From assembly GCA_005240105.1 (NCBI GenBank), contig SBAT01000333.1, positions 1-11,015 on the forward strand: 11,015 nt of DNA, in the 5' to 3' direction. The translations under genes were made by a program, and so were the position numbers. The DNA comes from Chloroflexota bacterium (GTDB taxonomy: Bacteria > Cyanobacteriota > Vampirovibrionia > Obscuribacterales > Obscuribacteraceae). The notes beneath the pieces were generated by a model. It was not told the origin of the DNA and made no database searches. It was given only the letters and a program-made list of their open reading frames with translations. Numbering within the stretch: the first letter of the stretch is position 1; every line of letters begins with the position of its first letter. Shown piece after piece: positions 1 through 6,259 of the stretch.

Positions 1-2
1 GT

Positions 3-1613
3 GTGGTTTTGATCATGTGGTATATCCCCACCAAAGCCTCCGCCTATGACTCAATCTTGAATATTCAGCATGGCATTCTTTTCGGTAATATCGTCCGCGG
101 CATGCACAAGTATGGGGCGGACGCGATGATTATTGCAGCCACTATCCGCATGTTCCGTATGTTCATCAACGCTGACTACAAACCAGGCAAGGAATTCAAT
201 ATAGCCATTGGTCTTGTTACCTTACTACTGTCCATGTATTCAGGCCTAACCGGATATCTGCTTATTTGGAATCAGCGCGCATTTTGGGCTACTAAAGTGT
301 TTGCCACTTTCCCGACTTACATGGACCAATTCCCAGGTATGGGTGATTTCTATTTACCTTTGGTTAAGTCCTTGCACATGGGTTGGAATACGGCGGAATT
401 TCTTTTGGGCGCCGGTGGTGCTATTACCCAAGAGACAATTACCCGCTTCTTCTCCTTGCACCTGGCCTTCTCCTTGATACCACTGATCTTTGTTGAGCTG
501 TATTTCTATAAGACCGGTTACAAGCGCATTTCCATAAATTGGACCAAGCGCAATATCGTTATCCTGATGATTGCCGTTGTATCAATCATCTTGCCGGCAG
601 CCCTTGGTGGACGCTCTAATCCTGATGTGACACCACTGCCAATTTTGTCCGACTGGTATTTCTTGGGCTTGTATCAGATGTACAAGTATTTGGAACCTGT
701 TGTGGCAACTGAAATTACAATGGTCATTCCGTTGTCTGTTGTACTTCTGCCGTTTATAGACGTGTGGTTAACAGGACCGGAAAAGGACATCAGCAAGCGT
801 CCATTTATCTTTTGGGTCACTCTGATGGGACTTATCAACTGGATAGTTTTCTCCTTCCTGATTATTGTTAATATTGCCAATATCCACAACGATCCGCCTT
901 TCTGGCGCGATAGCTTGTATTTGATGATTGATATCGGCGTTCTCTTGCAACTGGCCTTGATTTGGAGAGAAAGCAATCTTGTTCAAAGAGTAAAAGGCGC
1001 CTTTGCCGGTATGGTCATGGGTATTATTGGACTTGTGCAAACACTGGTTGCCTTTGTCTACTTCTTCATGGCTAGGACGGAAATGTTCTTGTCCCCGCTT
1101 ACACAAGCTTGGACGTATGGCTTGTTTAGACCGTTCATGGGGGCCAATGCTGGTACTGCGGAAAACCTTGTTCGGGAAGGTGTAAAGGGTAGTATTCCGT
1201 ATTGGAATTATCACGAGATCATTGCTAAAGGCAGTGATATCCCTCCTGTAGTGAAATCTGTTGCAGACATTTGCCAGCAGTCGACACCGTTGGATGGAAT
1301 TTTTTCTCTGGCTCCTACCTTCATCGAAGGCATCAAATACAACGGCTTGATTGACTTCATGGTCAGCAACCGCTGGTGCTTTGATTACGCTACCTATGTT
1401 GATCGCATGGATGGTGTTGCAACATCAGTTTTGGCACAACCAATTCCGGGTAACCCACCATATCCAATGCCGGTTCCCGATCTCGATTGGGTCTGGATGA
1501 TTGCCGGAGTTGTAGTCATGGTTGCCGGATTTGGCACCATGTGGTGGTGTAAGAAGTCCAGCCAACAACAGGCGCCGGCTCAAGCTCAAGCAACTGCTGC
1601 TGAAGCTAGGTGA
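3..1613 (+). CDS. Cytochrome b subunit of a bc-type quinol oxidoreductase, lacking the heme bH ligands (5' partial)
   Basis: This is the membrane cytochrome b of a Rieske/cytochrome b-type complex that oxidises quinol. The frame is open to the left edge, so the N-terminus (about 50 residues, including most of helix A) is missing. Numbered from the first codon in the window, helix B has the RG.H..GA pattern with His35, helix C is followed by GYLLIWNQ, helix D carries TRFFSLH with His153, and the Qo-site ef loop reads SDWYFLGLYQ (217-226; usually PEWY). His35 and His153 are the bL ligands. The bH positions, 14 residues further on, are Arg49 and Tyr167, with no nearby His. Helices E-I follow (roughly 183-357). 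Then comes an unrecognised segment of about 130 residues (360-490) with Cys424 and Cys459, predicted periplasmic, a last helix (495-515), and a Gln/Ala-rich cytoplasmic tail. No CXXCH is present, so it is not a cytochrome c fusion. Its stop codon overlaps the ribosome binding site of the next gene. Family certain; heme content inferred. Confidence 0.93.
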   Translation: MVLIMWYIPTKASAYDSILNIQHGILFGNIVRGMHKYGADAMIIAATIRMFRMFINADYKPGKEFNIAIGLVTLLLSMYSGLTGYLLIWNQRAFWATKVFATFPTYMDQFPGMGDFYLPLVKSLHMGWNTAEFLLGAGGAITQETITRFFSLHLAFSLIPLIFVELYFYKTGYKRISINWTKRNIVILMIAVVSIILPAALGGRSNPDVTPLPILSDWYFLGLYQMYKYLEPVVATEITMVIPLSVVLLPFIDVWLTGPEKDISKRPFIFWVTLMGLINWIVFSFLIIVNIANIHNDPPFWRDSLYLMIDIGVLLQLALIWRESNLVQRVKGAFAGMVMGIIGLVQTLVAFVYFFMARTEMFLSPLTQAWTYGLFRPFMGANAGTAENLVREGVKGSIPYWNYHEIIAKGSDIPPVVKSVADICQQSTPLDGIFSLAPTFIEGIKYNGLIDFMVSNRWCFDYATYVDRMDGVATSVLAQPIPGNPPYPMPVPDLDWVWMIAGVVVMVAGFGTMWWCKKSSQQQAPAQAQATAAEAR

Positions 1614-1617
1614 GGAG
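1612..1617 (+). promoter_or_regulatory. Ribosome binding site GAGGAG overlapping the cytochrome b stop codon
   Basis: GAGGAG includes the last two bases of the upstream TGA and lies 5 nt before the GTG at 1623. It supports the GTG start of the 103-residue protein and suggests translational coupling to cytochrome b. Confidence 0.65.
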
Positions 1618-1622
1618 TAATT

Positions 1623-1934
1623 GTGAACCAGATACCTAATGCAATTGAGAAGCCAAAAAAGGTCCATTGGACTTTTCGCTTGACTGCTTTTGTTGCTTCG
1701 GTAATTACGCTTTCTTGGTTTTTTGCCGGCTGGCGGCAGATTCAGGAAACCGGACAATTCTCCGATTGGCTTTTGCTTCTAAGCGGGACGGTTTTTACTC
1801 TCTTGCTTCTAGGCGTGCAGGCGTACTGGATCTACTTTGAAGAAAAGGACAAGGGCACACTGAAGAAGAGAATCGAGCTATTTGAAAAAATGCATTTGCG
1901 CCTAAGCCGCGCACAAACTGGAGGAAGTCTATGA
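1623..1934 (+). CDS. Small two-helix membrane protein, probable subunit of the cytochrome b complex
   Basis: This 103-residue protein is not a family I recognise. It begins with GTG behind a strong GAGGAG site. The N-terminus is polar and Lys-rich (PKK at 11-13, so probably cytoplasmic). Two hydrophobic helices follow at about 17-38 and 46-70, joined by a short loop. After YFEEKD comes a charged amphipathic stretch (about 72-97) that could form a cytoplasmic coiled coil. No metal-binding motif is visible. It is sandwiched between cytochrome b and a second small membrane protein, and its stop overlaps the next start by 4 nt (ATGA). Co-translation with its neighbours argues for an accessory or structural subunit of the same complex. 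That role comes from context only. Confidence 0.85.
   Translation: MNQIPNAIEKPKKVHWTFRLTAFVASVITLSWFFAGWRQIQETGQFSDWLLLLSGTVFTLLLLGVQAYWIYFEEKDKGTLKKRIELFEKMHLRLSRAQTGGSL
1920..1927 (+). promoter_or_regulatory. Ribosome binding site GGAGGAAG for the 115-residue membrane protein
   Basis: GGAGGAAG lies inside the end of the upstream gene, 3 nt before the ATG at 1931. With the ATGA stop/start overlap, this fixes the start and indicates translational coupling. Confidence 0.6.
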
Positions 1935-2278
1935 CCGCTCGCGACAGATTTTTACCAATTATTTTGGTACTGATATTTGCAGCCGGTTGTCTGGGGATGA
2001 CATTCATGATGCCCTGGGCTGAATATGGACTTCTAACCCCATCGATACCAGGATCGGATTTTGGTGCTGAGTTGGCAAAGACATTGCACATCTCTGAATT
2101 GCTCAACCCGGCCGTTGCCTTCGTCAATTCAAACTTCAGCTATCTGAAAGACGATGTGAATGCACCTTACTATGTTTATGGGTTCTTCATGGCTCTGGCA
2201 TTAGTCTCGGCGGCGATTGGTATTGCAGTAATTGGTCGCGAAGACTCAGAAGAAAAAACAGTTTTACCGATGAAGTAG
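1931..2278 (+). CDS. Second small two-helix membrane protein, probable complex subunit
   Basis: This 115-residue protein is not a family I recognise. The N-terminus is short and basic (TARDR). A first hydrophobic helix runs from about 8 to 28, a polar loop from about 30 to 80 is predicted to face the periplasm, a second helix runs from about 81 to 102, and the acidic C-terminal tail (REDSEEK) would be cytoplasmic. AAGC in the first helix superficially resembles a lipobox, but it is followed by further hydrophobic sequence and a second helix, so an anchor is more likely. The ATG overlaps the preceding stop by 4 nt. The stop is 43 nt ahead of the next cytochrome b start, with no terminator between them. 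Operon position suggests a structural subunit; no function is visible in the sequence. Confidence 0.85.
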   Translation: MTARDRFLPIILVLIFAAGCLGMTFMMPWAEYGLLTPSIPGSDFGAELAKTLHISELLNPAVAFVNSNFSYLKDDVNAPYYVYGFFMALALVSAAIGIAVIGREDSEEKTVLPMK

Positions 2279-2307
2279 TGAATTTATTTTGTGAGTGATT
2301 TTCAGGC

Positions 2308-2312
2308 AAGGA
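2308..2312 (+). promoter_or_regulatory. Ribosome binding site AAGGA that selects the ATG at 2322
   Basis: AAGGA lies 9 nt before the ATG at 2322. The in-frame GTG at 2295 has no comparable site, and the residues it would add look non-conserved, so the later ATG is preferred. Confidence 0.55.
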
Positions 2313-2321
2313 ACAAACAAT

Positions 2322-3473
2322 ATGGTGATGCAAAAGCTATACACAGATCCGCTAAACAAGGCTACCTTGTGGCTGGAGCACTGGACTAATGTAATAGCGA
2401 CAAGCAAATACAACCCGTTTTATTACCACGGTGCATTGCCACAGTTCTACCTGTGGGTATTGTTCCTTTCCGGGCTACTGCTTTTTGCTTACTACATTCC
2501 AACCATCGACAACGCTTATGCCTCAGATAAGTTGATCAACGCCTGGACATCGGTTGATTACATCACCCAAACAATTCCTTTCGGAGCTGTGTTTCGCGGC
2601 ATTCACCGTTATGCCGGCGACGCTATGGTTTTGACCATTCTTTTGCACATGGCTAGAGTTTGGTTTACCGACCGCTATAGGCAATACCGTTGGGTACAGT
2701 GGGTTTCCGGAGTAGTTCTATTATTGGCAGTCCTCTTCATCGGACAGACAGGGTACTACTTGGTCTGGGATGAGCGCTCACTCTTGCTTACCCGCATGAC
2801 GGTATCGGCTTTTGAAGTGTTGCCGATAATTGGCCAGCCATTGAAAGAGTGGTTTATCAACGGTAAGGAAATTACCAACCTGACCCTGTCCAACTACTTG
2901 TTTATCCATATCGGCTTGTCCTTCACCCTGCTTTTTGGCTTGTGGGTTCACTATGTGCGTATGGCTAGACCAGTTATCACGCCGCCGCCGGTTGTTAACT
3001 ACATCCTCGTCGCCATAATTCTTGGCGTAGTGGCTATGTTCCCAATCCAAAGTGGTGTCATGGCTCAATTGACTCAGACGCCAACAACCTTTGAAATAGA
3101 TTGGTTCTATTTGTGGCCTTATTGGTTGATGACCAAGATGTCGCTTCAATCCTTCTGGCTAGTGATGATTGGTGTTGTTGCATTACTGACAGCGGTGCCA
3201 TGGTTCGTCAGAAGCAAACCAGTTGAAGCAGCAGAAGTCGTATTGACCAAATGTACTGGTTGCTCATTGTGCGACAAAGATTGCCCGTATGAGGCAATTG
3301 AAATGGTGCCGGCACCAGCTGGTTCTCGCTTCAAGCTTCTGGCAACAGTAAAGTCTTATCGTTGTTCCGGCTGCGGACTTTGTGTTGGTGCCTGTGCTTT
3401 CGATGCCATTGATTTACCCAATTTGCTCGATAGCGATGTGTCCAATCAAATTAAAGCAGCAGCTCAGTCTTAG
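2322..3473 (+). CDS. Cytochrome b fused to a C-terminal 2[4Fe-4S] ferredoxin domain
   Basis: This 383-residue membrane protein is predicted to take electrons from quinol and pass them to cytoplasmic iron-sulfur centres. Numbered from the ATG at 2322, helix A spans about 42-61. Helix B has His95 and His109 and helix D has His196 and His210, both pairs 14 apart, so the full set of bL and bH ligands is present. Helix C ends in GYYLVWDER, unlike the usual W.Q. Helix E is at about 225-243, an ef-like segment IDWFYLWPYW at 259-268, and helix F at 276-296. Six helices put the C-terminus inside. The ferredoxin domain there has Cys311, 314, 317 and 321 (followed by Pro) and Cys348, 351, 354 and 358, so both clusters look intact. 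The protein is therefore shorter in its membrane part than the first cytochrome b but complete in heme ligands. It lies 23 nt before the MvhD gene, its likely electron acceptor. An extended GTG start at 2295 is possible. Confidence 0.92.
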   Translation: MVMQKLYTDPLNKATLWLEHWTNVIATSKYNPFYYHGALPQFYLWVLFLSGLLLFAYYIPTIDNAYASDKLINAWTSVDYITQTIPFGAVFRGIHRYAGDAMVLTILLHMARVWFTDRYRQYRWVQWVSGVVLLLAVLFIGQTGYYLVWDERSLLLTRMTVSAFEVLPIIGQPLKEWFINGKEITNLTLSNYLFIHIGLSFTLLFGLWVHYVRMARPVITPPPVVNYILVAIILGVVAMFPIQSGVMAQLTQTPTTFEIDWFYLWPYWLMTKMSLQSFWLVMIGVVALLTAVPWFVRSKPVEAAEVVLTKCTGCSLCDKDCPYEAIEMVPAPAGSRFKLLATVKSYRCSGCGLCVGACAFDAIDLPNLLDSDVSNQIKAAAQS

Positions 3474-3496
3474 TTATCTCAGGAGTCGGACTTATC

Positions 3497-3910
3497 ATGG
3501 TCGAGACAAAAAAGAAGACAGTCATCACTCTCATCTGCGAAAGAGCAGTTGATCTCGATCGCGAGATGGATGAGAAGGGCATTCTTAAGGATGCACCGGA
3601 TGTGAAGGTGATTAAGTTCCCCTGCAGCGGCATGATCCAACCATTAATGGTCGAAGCCGCGTTAAAGGCCGGAGCAGAAGGTGTAATTGTTTGCGGTTGC
3701 CAGATTGGCGATTGTTATTACCGCGAAGGCAACAAGATGATCCGCGAACGCCTCTTAGGTGAGCGTCCACCAGGTTTAAAGAAGACTGTCGACAGAAGAC
3801 GTGTTGTTGCTCTCTGGCTATCCAGACTGCAAACAAAACGTTTTATCTCCGAGGCTAAAGAATTTGTCGGACACCTACAGACTCTTAACAGCAACACGGA
3901 GGGCAAGTAA
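3497..3910 (+). CDS. MvhD/FrhD-type [2Fe-2S] electron-transfer protein ('hydrogenase iron-sulfur subunit')
   Basis: This 137-residue soluble protein belongs to the MvhD family. Family members pass electrons between a redox module and an HdrA-like flavoprotein, as in methanogen Mvh-Hdr or the C-terminal domain of QmoB. Visible signatures are Cys14 (LICERAVD), Cys43 (FPCSGMI), Cys66, Cys68 and Cys73 (VCGCQIGDCYYREGN), and the trailing RRRVVALWLS...RF pattern. The Cys set is enough for a [2Fe-2S] cluster, although the methanogen-type paired Cys at the N-terminal site is a single Cys here. An AGGAG site lies 11 nt before the ATG. No hydrogenase and no HdrA gene is in the window. The immediate neighbour is a cytochrome b with a cytoplasmic ferredoxin domain, so the protein probably links that domain to an unseen partner. 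Family confident; partner unknown. Confidence 0.92.
   Translation: MVETKKKTVITLICERAVDLDREMDEKGILKDAPDVKVIKFPCSGMIQPLMVEAALKAGAEGVIVCGCQIGDCYYREGNKMIRERLLGERPPGLKKTVDRRRVVALWLSRLQTKRFISEAKEFVGHLQTLNSNTEGK
3898..3903 (+). promoter_or_regulatory. Ribosome binding site GGAGGG for the 40-residue membrane peptide
   Basis: GGAGGG lies in the last codons of the MvhD gene, 7 nt before the ATG at 3911. This strong, well-spaced site is the main evidence that the tiny frame is translated. Confidence 0.65.
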
Positions 3911-4033
3911 ATGGCAGCTCCACAACCAAAAATTAGCGAGATTGAACTAATAACCCGCTGGGCATGGTTCTTCGCCTTCTACTTCGCCTGCATCGTCCTA
4001 ATCGCCTGCTTCGGACTAGTCGCCGAATTTTAA
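3911..4033 (+). CDS. 40-residue single-helix membrane peptide, likely small subunit of the complex
   Basis: This frame was found by eye immediately after the MvhD stop (TAA, then ATG with no gap) and behind a GGAGGG site. It encodes 40 residues: a polar N-terminus (MAAPQPKISEIELITR) and then one hydrophobic helix rich in Phe, Trp, Ala and Ile from about 17 to 38, ending in EF. Lys and Arg before the helix predict the N-terminus inside. Two Cys (27 and 33) lie within the helix. Small single-helix subunits (for example PetG, PetL and PetN) are a regular feature of b6f-type complexes. This peptide has no similarity to them that I can claim, but its place as last gene of the operon fits such a role. 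A non-coding explanation is unlikely given the spacing and composition. Confidence 0.75.
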   Translation: MAAPQPKISEIELITRWAWFFAFYFACIVLIACFGLVAEF

Positions 4034-4175
4034 GATCAGGTTCTAACGATTAAATACTTGCAAGCACCCGAAGCGCAGCAAGAGCGGCGATGAGCCGGTC
4101 GCTAGCGGCGCGTGCTCCGGATGCCGGCTGGCAAAGCGAAACTAGAGCGAAGCGAAAGTGGAGCTTTAACACGAC
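4034..4175. other. Intergenic region between convergent genes with a GC-rich, hairpin-prone, repeat-like core
   Basis: No gene is supported here. The stretch from about 4066 to 4165 is visibly richer in G and C than its flanks. It holds an inverted repeat AGCCGG (4093-4098) / CCGGCT (4124-4129), the palindrome CGCTAGCG, and an AGCGAA motif repeated three times (4135-4156). No clear hairpin plus T-run terminator is present for the cytochrome operon on either strand, although the dyad could serve as one. It could be a copy of a dispersed intergenic repeat, which a single window cannot test. Confidence 0.4.
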
Positions 4176-6041
4176 TTACCGTACAACGTTGAACATAATG
4201 GGTCGTGATACATCTACACCCGAGCCTATAAAAGGATCGTCGGAGTCGATGTTAACGCTTGGTAATGGTGGCATGACGACCATGGGCAGGTGTTTCTTGT
4301 TAGTGCCGGCAGACAATTTGGGCTTGCCGGCTTTACGAGTTCTTCTAAGATCTTGTCCTTGTTGTGCTTTTTCAGCGGCCTTTTGCACAATAACATCTTC
4401 GTTGTCAATGGAGACTGCGGCTCCACCGTCTGACTCTGGAATGACGATGTCCATTTCATCAGAGGTGAGCATTGCGACGAGACGTGAATCAGGCAATTGC
4501 TGATCGGCGAATTCAATAGTTGGATCTATTGGTCCTTCTGGCATTGAGTCAGCTGCAGCCAGTTCCGTATGTGCCGACATCATTGATGAGGCGGCATTCT
4601 TCTCCACTGGTGCTTCCAGGTCGCCGGATAGAATTGGTGTTATGTCATCGTAATAGCCAATAGTTTCATCAACTTGAGGCGGGAAGAAATATTTGGTTGG
4701 TACGTTGGCAATTTCGTCCTTGACGGCGTGCACAGGCACCAGTTCGTCTGAGCCTCGGCTGATAAAGCCATGAACAGGCTGTGGCTTGATAGCAGATAAC
4801 TCATAGGGCATGAGATAGGCCGAAGGGCGTGGCTCGCCCGGCGATTTACCAGGCGCTGAAGGTGGCGGTGGTTCTCCTTCGGTTTCTTCCAGCTGTTGTC
4901 TAATTTGATTAAGAGCGGCAGTCAATGGCGGCTTACCCATGGCCATACGCAAGCCCCAGAAGAAACGATAGTCGAATCCGGCAAGACCAGGTGTCTGGTG
5001 TGAGCCAAAGTTCCAAATTGGCTCGGCTCTGACGAATGCCTGTAAACCGGACAATTCCCTAAATAGACGGCGAGCCACTTCAAAATCACAAATCCAAGAT
5101 TGGTTGTTGATTGGTATGGAGGCATTAGCACCATACATTTCACGCCAGTTTTGCACGTAAGTACCTGTCGCTGAAACTGACCAGCCACCACGCTGGTACA
5201 GTCCACCGAAGGTAAAGAAGGGATCGAGTTCACGTGTTGCCGGCTTGAAATAACCTCTGCCTCTAGCCTGCAAAAGTGTATTGGCGAATAAGACCAGGCG
5301 TGGCGTTAAAATGTAGGAGAAGGTCAAAGCGGGCAATAAGTCAAATACTGGCGTTCCGTTTTGCTGCAACAATTCACGAGCTTGGCACTCTACCTGCAGG
5401 TTGCCTCGTCTGGTAATTGGTACGTCCTGCTGGATGCCGTAGGCGACAGAAAAAATGGTCGTATTCAATTGCACGTTGTGCATCAAAGAATCGCGGATCA
5501 TAAAGAAGTTGCCGAAGACTCTTGTGCGCGGTGTCACTGTCCAACCTACTGTGACGTTGGGCAGGACACGGAAAACTATGTCGAAGGCATTGATGAAACT
5601 AAGTTGCCTGAAAAAATCGTTTTGCTGGAAGGCATTCAATTGAGCAAAGACTGGCGGCGGCGGGAAATTCCTGTTAATAAATATAGATTTTTTCGGAAAT
5701 TGAAACGGGTTAGTTTCAAGACGAAACGTAGATTCAACCGAGCTGTTGAAATAGAGACGAGCAGGTAGCCTCTGCAATATTCTTAATTGCAAGTTCTCGC
5801 CAAAAGATAGCCGCTCTTCAGCAGCCGGAAGTGGTATCACATCAGTGGGAATGATTGAACCGGGCAAGGCTCGCACATCACGGGTAATATTGGCATTTTC
5901 AATGCCGGTGAATCCTTGGGCGTTAGCTGAAAGTTGCAAAGCAGGGGTCAATGCCAGAGCTAACGCTTGAGCTGCTGCGGTTAGCTTGACGAAACTAAAT
6001 GCTCGGCGGGAGGAGCTGACGCTCTCCTTCTTAAGAAGCAA
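4176..6041 (-). CDS. Exported protein, probable outer-membrane beta-barrel with a long disordered C-terminal tail
   Basis: This 621-residue protein is not a named family I recognise. It starts at a TTG with AAGGG 6 nt upstream; an in-frame stop just before it rules out a longer start. A long signal peptide contains an SRRAFSF motif (11-17), resembling a twin-arginine signal, then a hydrophobic stretch and a likely cut after ANA at about 41. Residues of about 85-368 have alternating hydrophobic/polar strands with many aromatic residues and turns (VFGNFFMIRD, TFSYILTP, FDYRFFWGLRMAMG), as expected of an outer-membrane barrel. From about 370 the sequence becomes Pro-, Glu-, Asp- and Ser-rich and low in complexity up to the C-terminus, unusual because barrels normally end with their last strand. 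Two weak -10-like boxes (TATACT, 6128-6123; TATATT, 6110-6105) lie upstream on the same strand. It is probably transcribed alone. Role unknown. Confidence 0.85.
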   Translation of the reverse strand: MLLKKESVSSSRRAFSFVKLTAAAQALALALTPALQLSANAQGFTGIENANITRDVRALPGSIIPTDVIPLPAAEERLSFGENLQLRILQRLPARLYFNSSVESTFRLETNPFQFPKKSIFINRNFPPPPVFAQLNAFQQNDFFRQLSFINAFDIVFRVLPNVTVGWTVTPRTRVFGNFFMIRDSLMHNVQLNTTIFSVAYGIQQDVPITRRGNLQVECQARELLQQNGTPVFDLLPALTFSYILTPRLVLFANTLLQARGRGYFKPATRELDPFFTFGGLYQRGGWSVSATGTYVQNWREMYGANASIPINNQSWICDFEVARRLFRELSGLQAFVRAEPIWNFGSHQTPGLAGFDYRFFWGLRMAMGKPPLTAALNQIRQQLEETEGEPPPPSAPGKSPGEPRPSAYLMPYELSAIKPQPVHGFISRGSDELVPVHAVKDEIANVPTKYFFPPQVDETIGYYDDITPILSGDLEAPVEKNAASSMMSAHTELAAADSMPEGPIDPTIEFADQQLPDSRLVAMLTSDEMDIVIPESDGGAAVSIDNEDVIVQKAAEKAQQGQDLRRTRKAGKPKLSAGTNKKHLPMVVMPPLPSVNIDSDDPFIGSGVDVSRPIMFNVVR

Positions 6042-6104
6042 GTAGGACCCTTATCTAGCCGGTTTATACCGGATGACTTTATCTGTGGCTGAATCCATAA
6101 AATG

Positions 6105-6128
6105 AATATACTAGACTGATAAAGTATA
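6105..6128 (-). promoter_or_regulatory. Candidate -10 boxes for the exported barrel-like protein
   Basis: On the minus strand, TATACT (6128-6123) and TATATT (6110-6105) lie 64-90 nt before the TTG start. Neither has a convincing -35 at 16-18 bp. An 8-bp palindrome TCACGTGA (6180-6187) and a tandem ACTTGC pair (minus strand of 6169-6180) lie just upstream. Weak evidence. Confidence 0.25.
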
Positions 6129-6200
6129 TATGCTTTAAGTATCTGATGAAATAGTACCACTTCGTTTTGCAAGTGCAAGTCACGTGATACCTTTGATAGT

Positions 6201-6231
6201 AAAGAGGCAGGGTTTTAAACCCTGCCTCTTT
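6201..6231 (-). terminator. Perfect inverted-repeat terminator hairpin downstream of the OmpH-like gene
   Basis: AAAGAGGCAGGGTTT (6201-6215) is exactly mirrored by AAACCCTGCCTCTTT (6217-6231), giving a stem of up to 15 bp (in practice about 13 with a small loop). On the minus strand it lies 29 nt past the OmpH-like stop and ends in CTCTTT. The T-run is short (TTT then ACTATC), so intrinsic termination may be moderate. It also separates this gene from the barrel-protein gene downstream. Confidence 0.75.
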
Positions 6232-6259
6232 AAGTTTGAAGAATCAATCGTTGGATTGA

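Noticed and set aside
1080..1480. Possible cytochrome c domain at the end of the first cytochrome b
   Set aside because: There is no CXXCH heme-binding motif; the two Cys are 35 residues apart.
1976..1992. Lipobox-like AAGC in the 115-residue membrane protein
   Set aside because: The residue at -3 is not the usual Leu, and the hydrophobic helix continues past the Cys, with a second helix later.
3497..3910. Evidence for a hydrogenase operon from the 'hydrogenase iron-sulfur subunit' name
   Set aside because: No hydrogenase large or small subunit is in the window; MvhD is a general electron-transfer module and here adjoins a cytochrome b.
4090..4503. Open + strand frame of 137 codons
   Set aside because: It lies mostly antisense to the 621-residue exported protein and starts in the repeat-like intergenic stretch. 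The product has no recognisable domain and no clear ribosome binding site.
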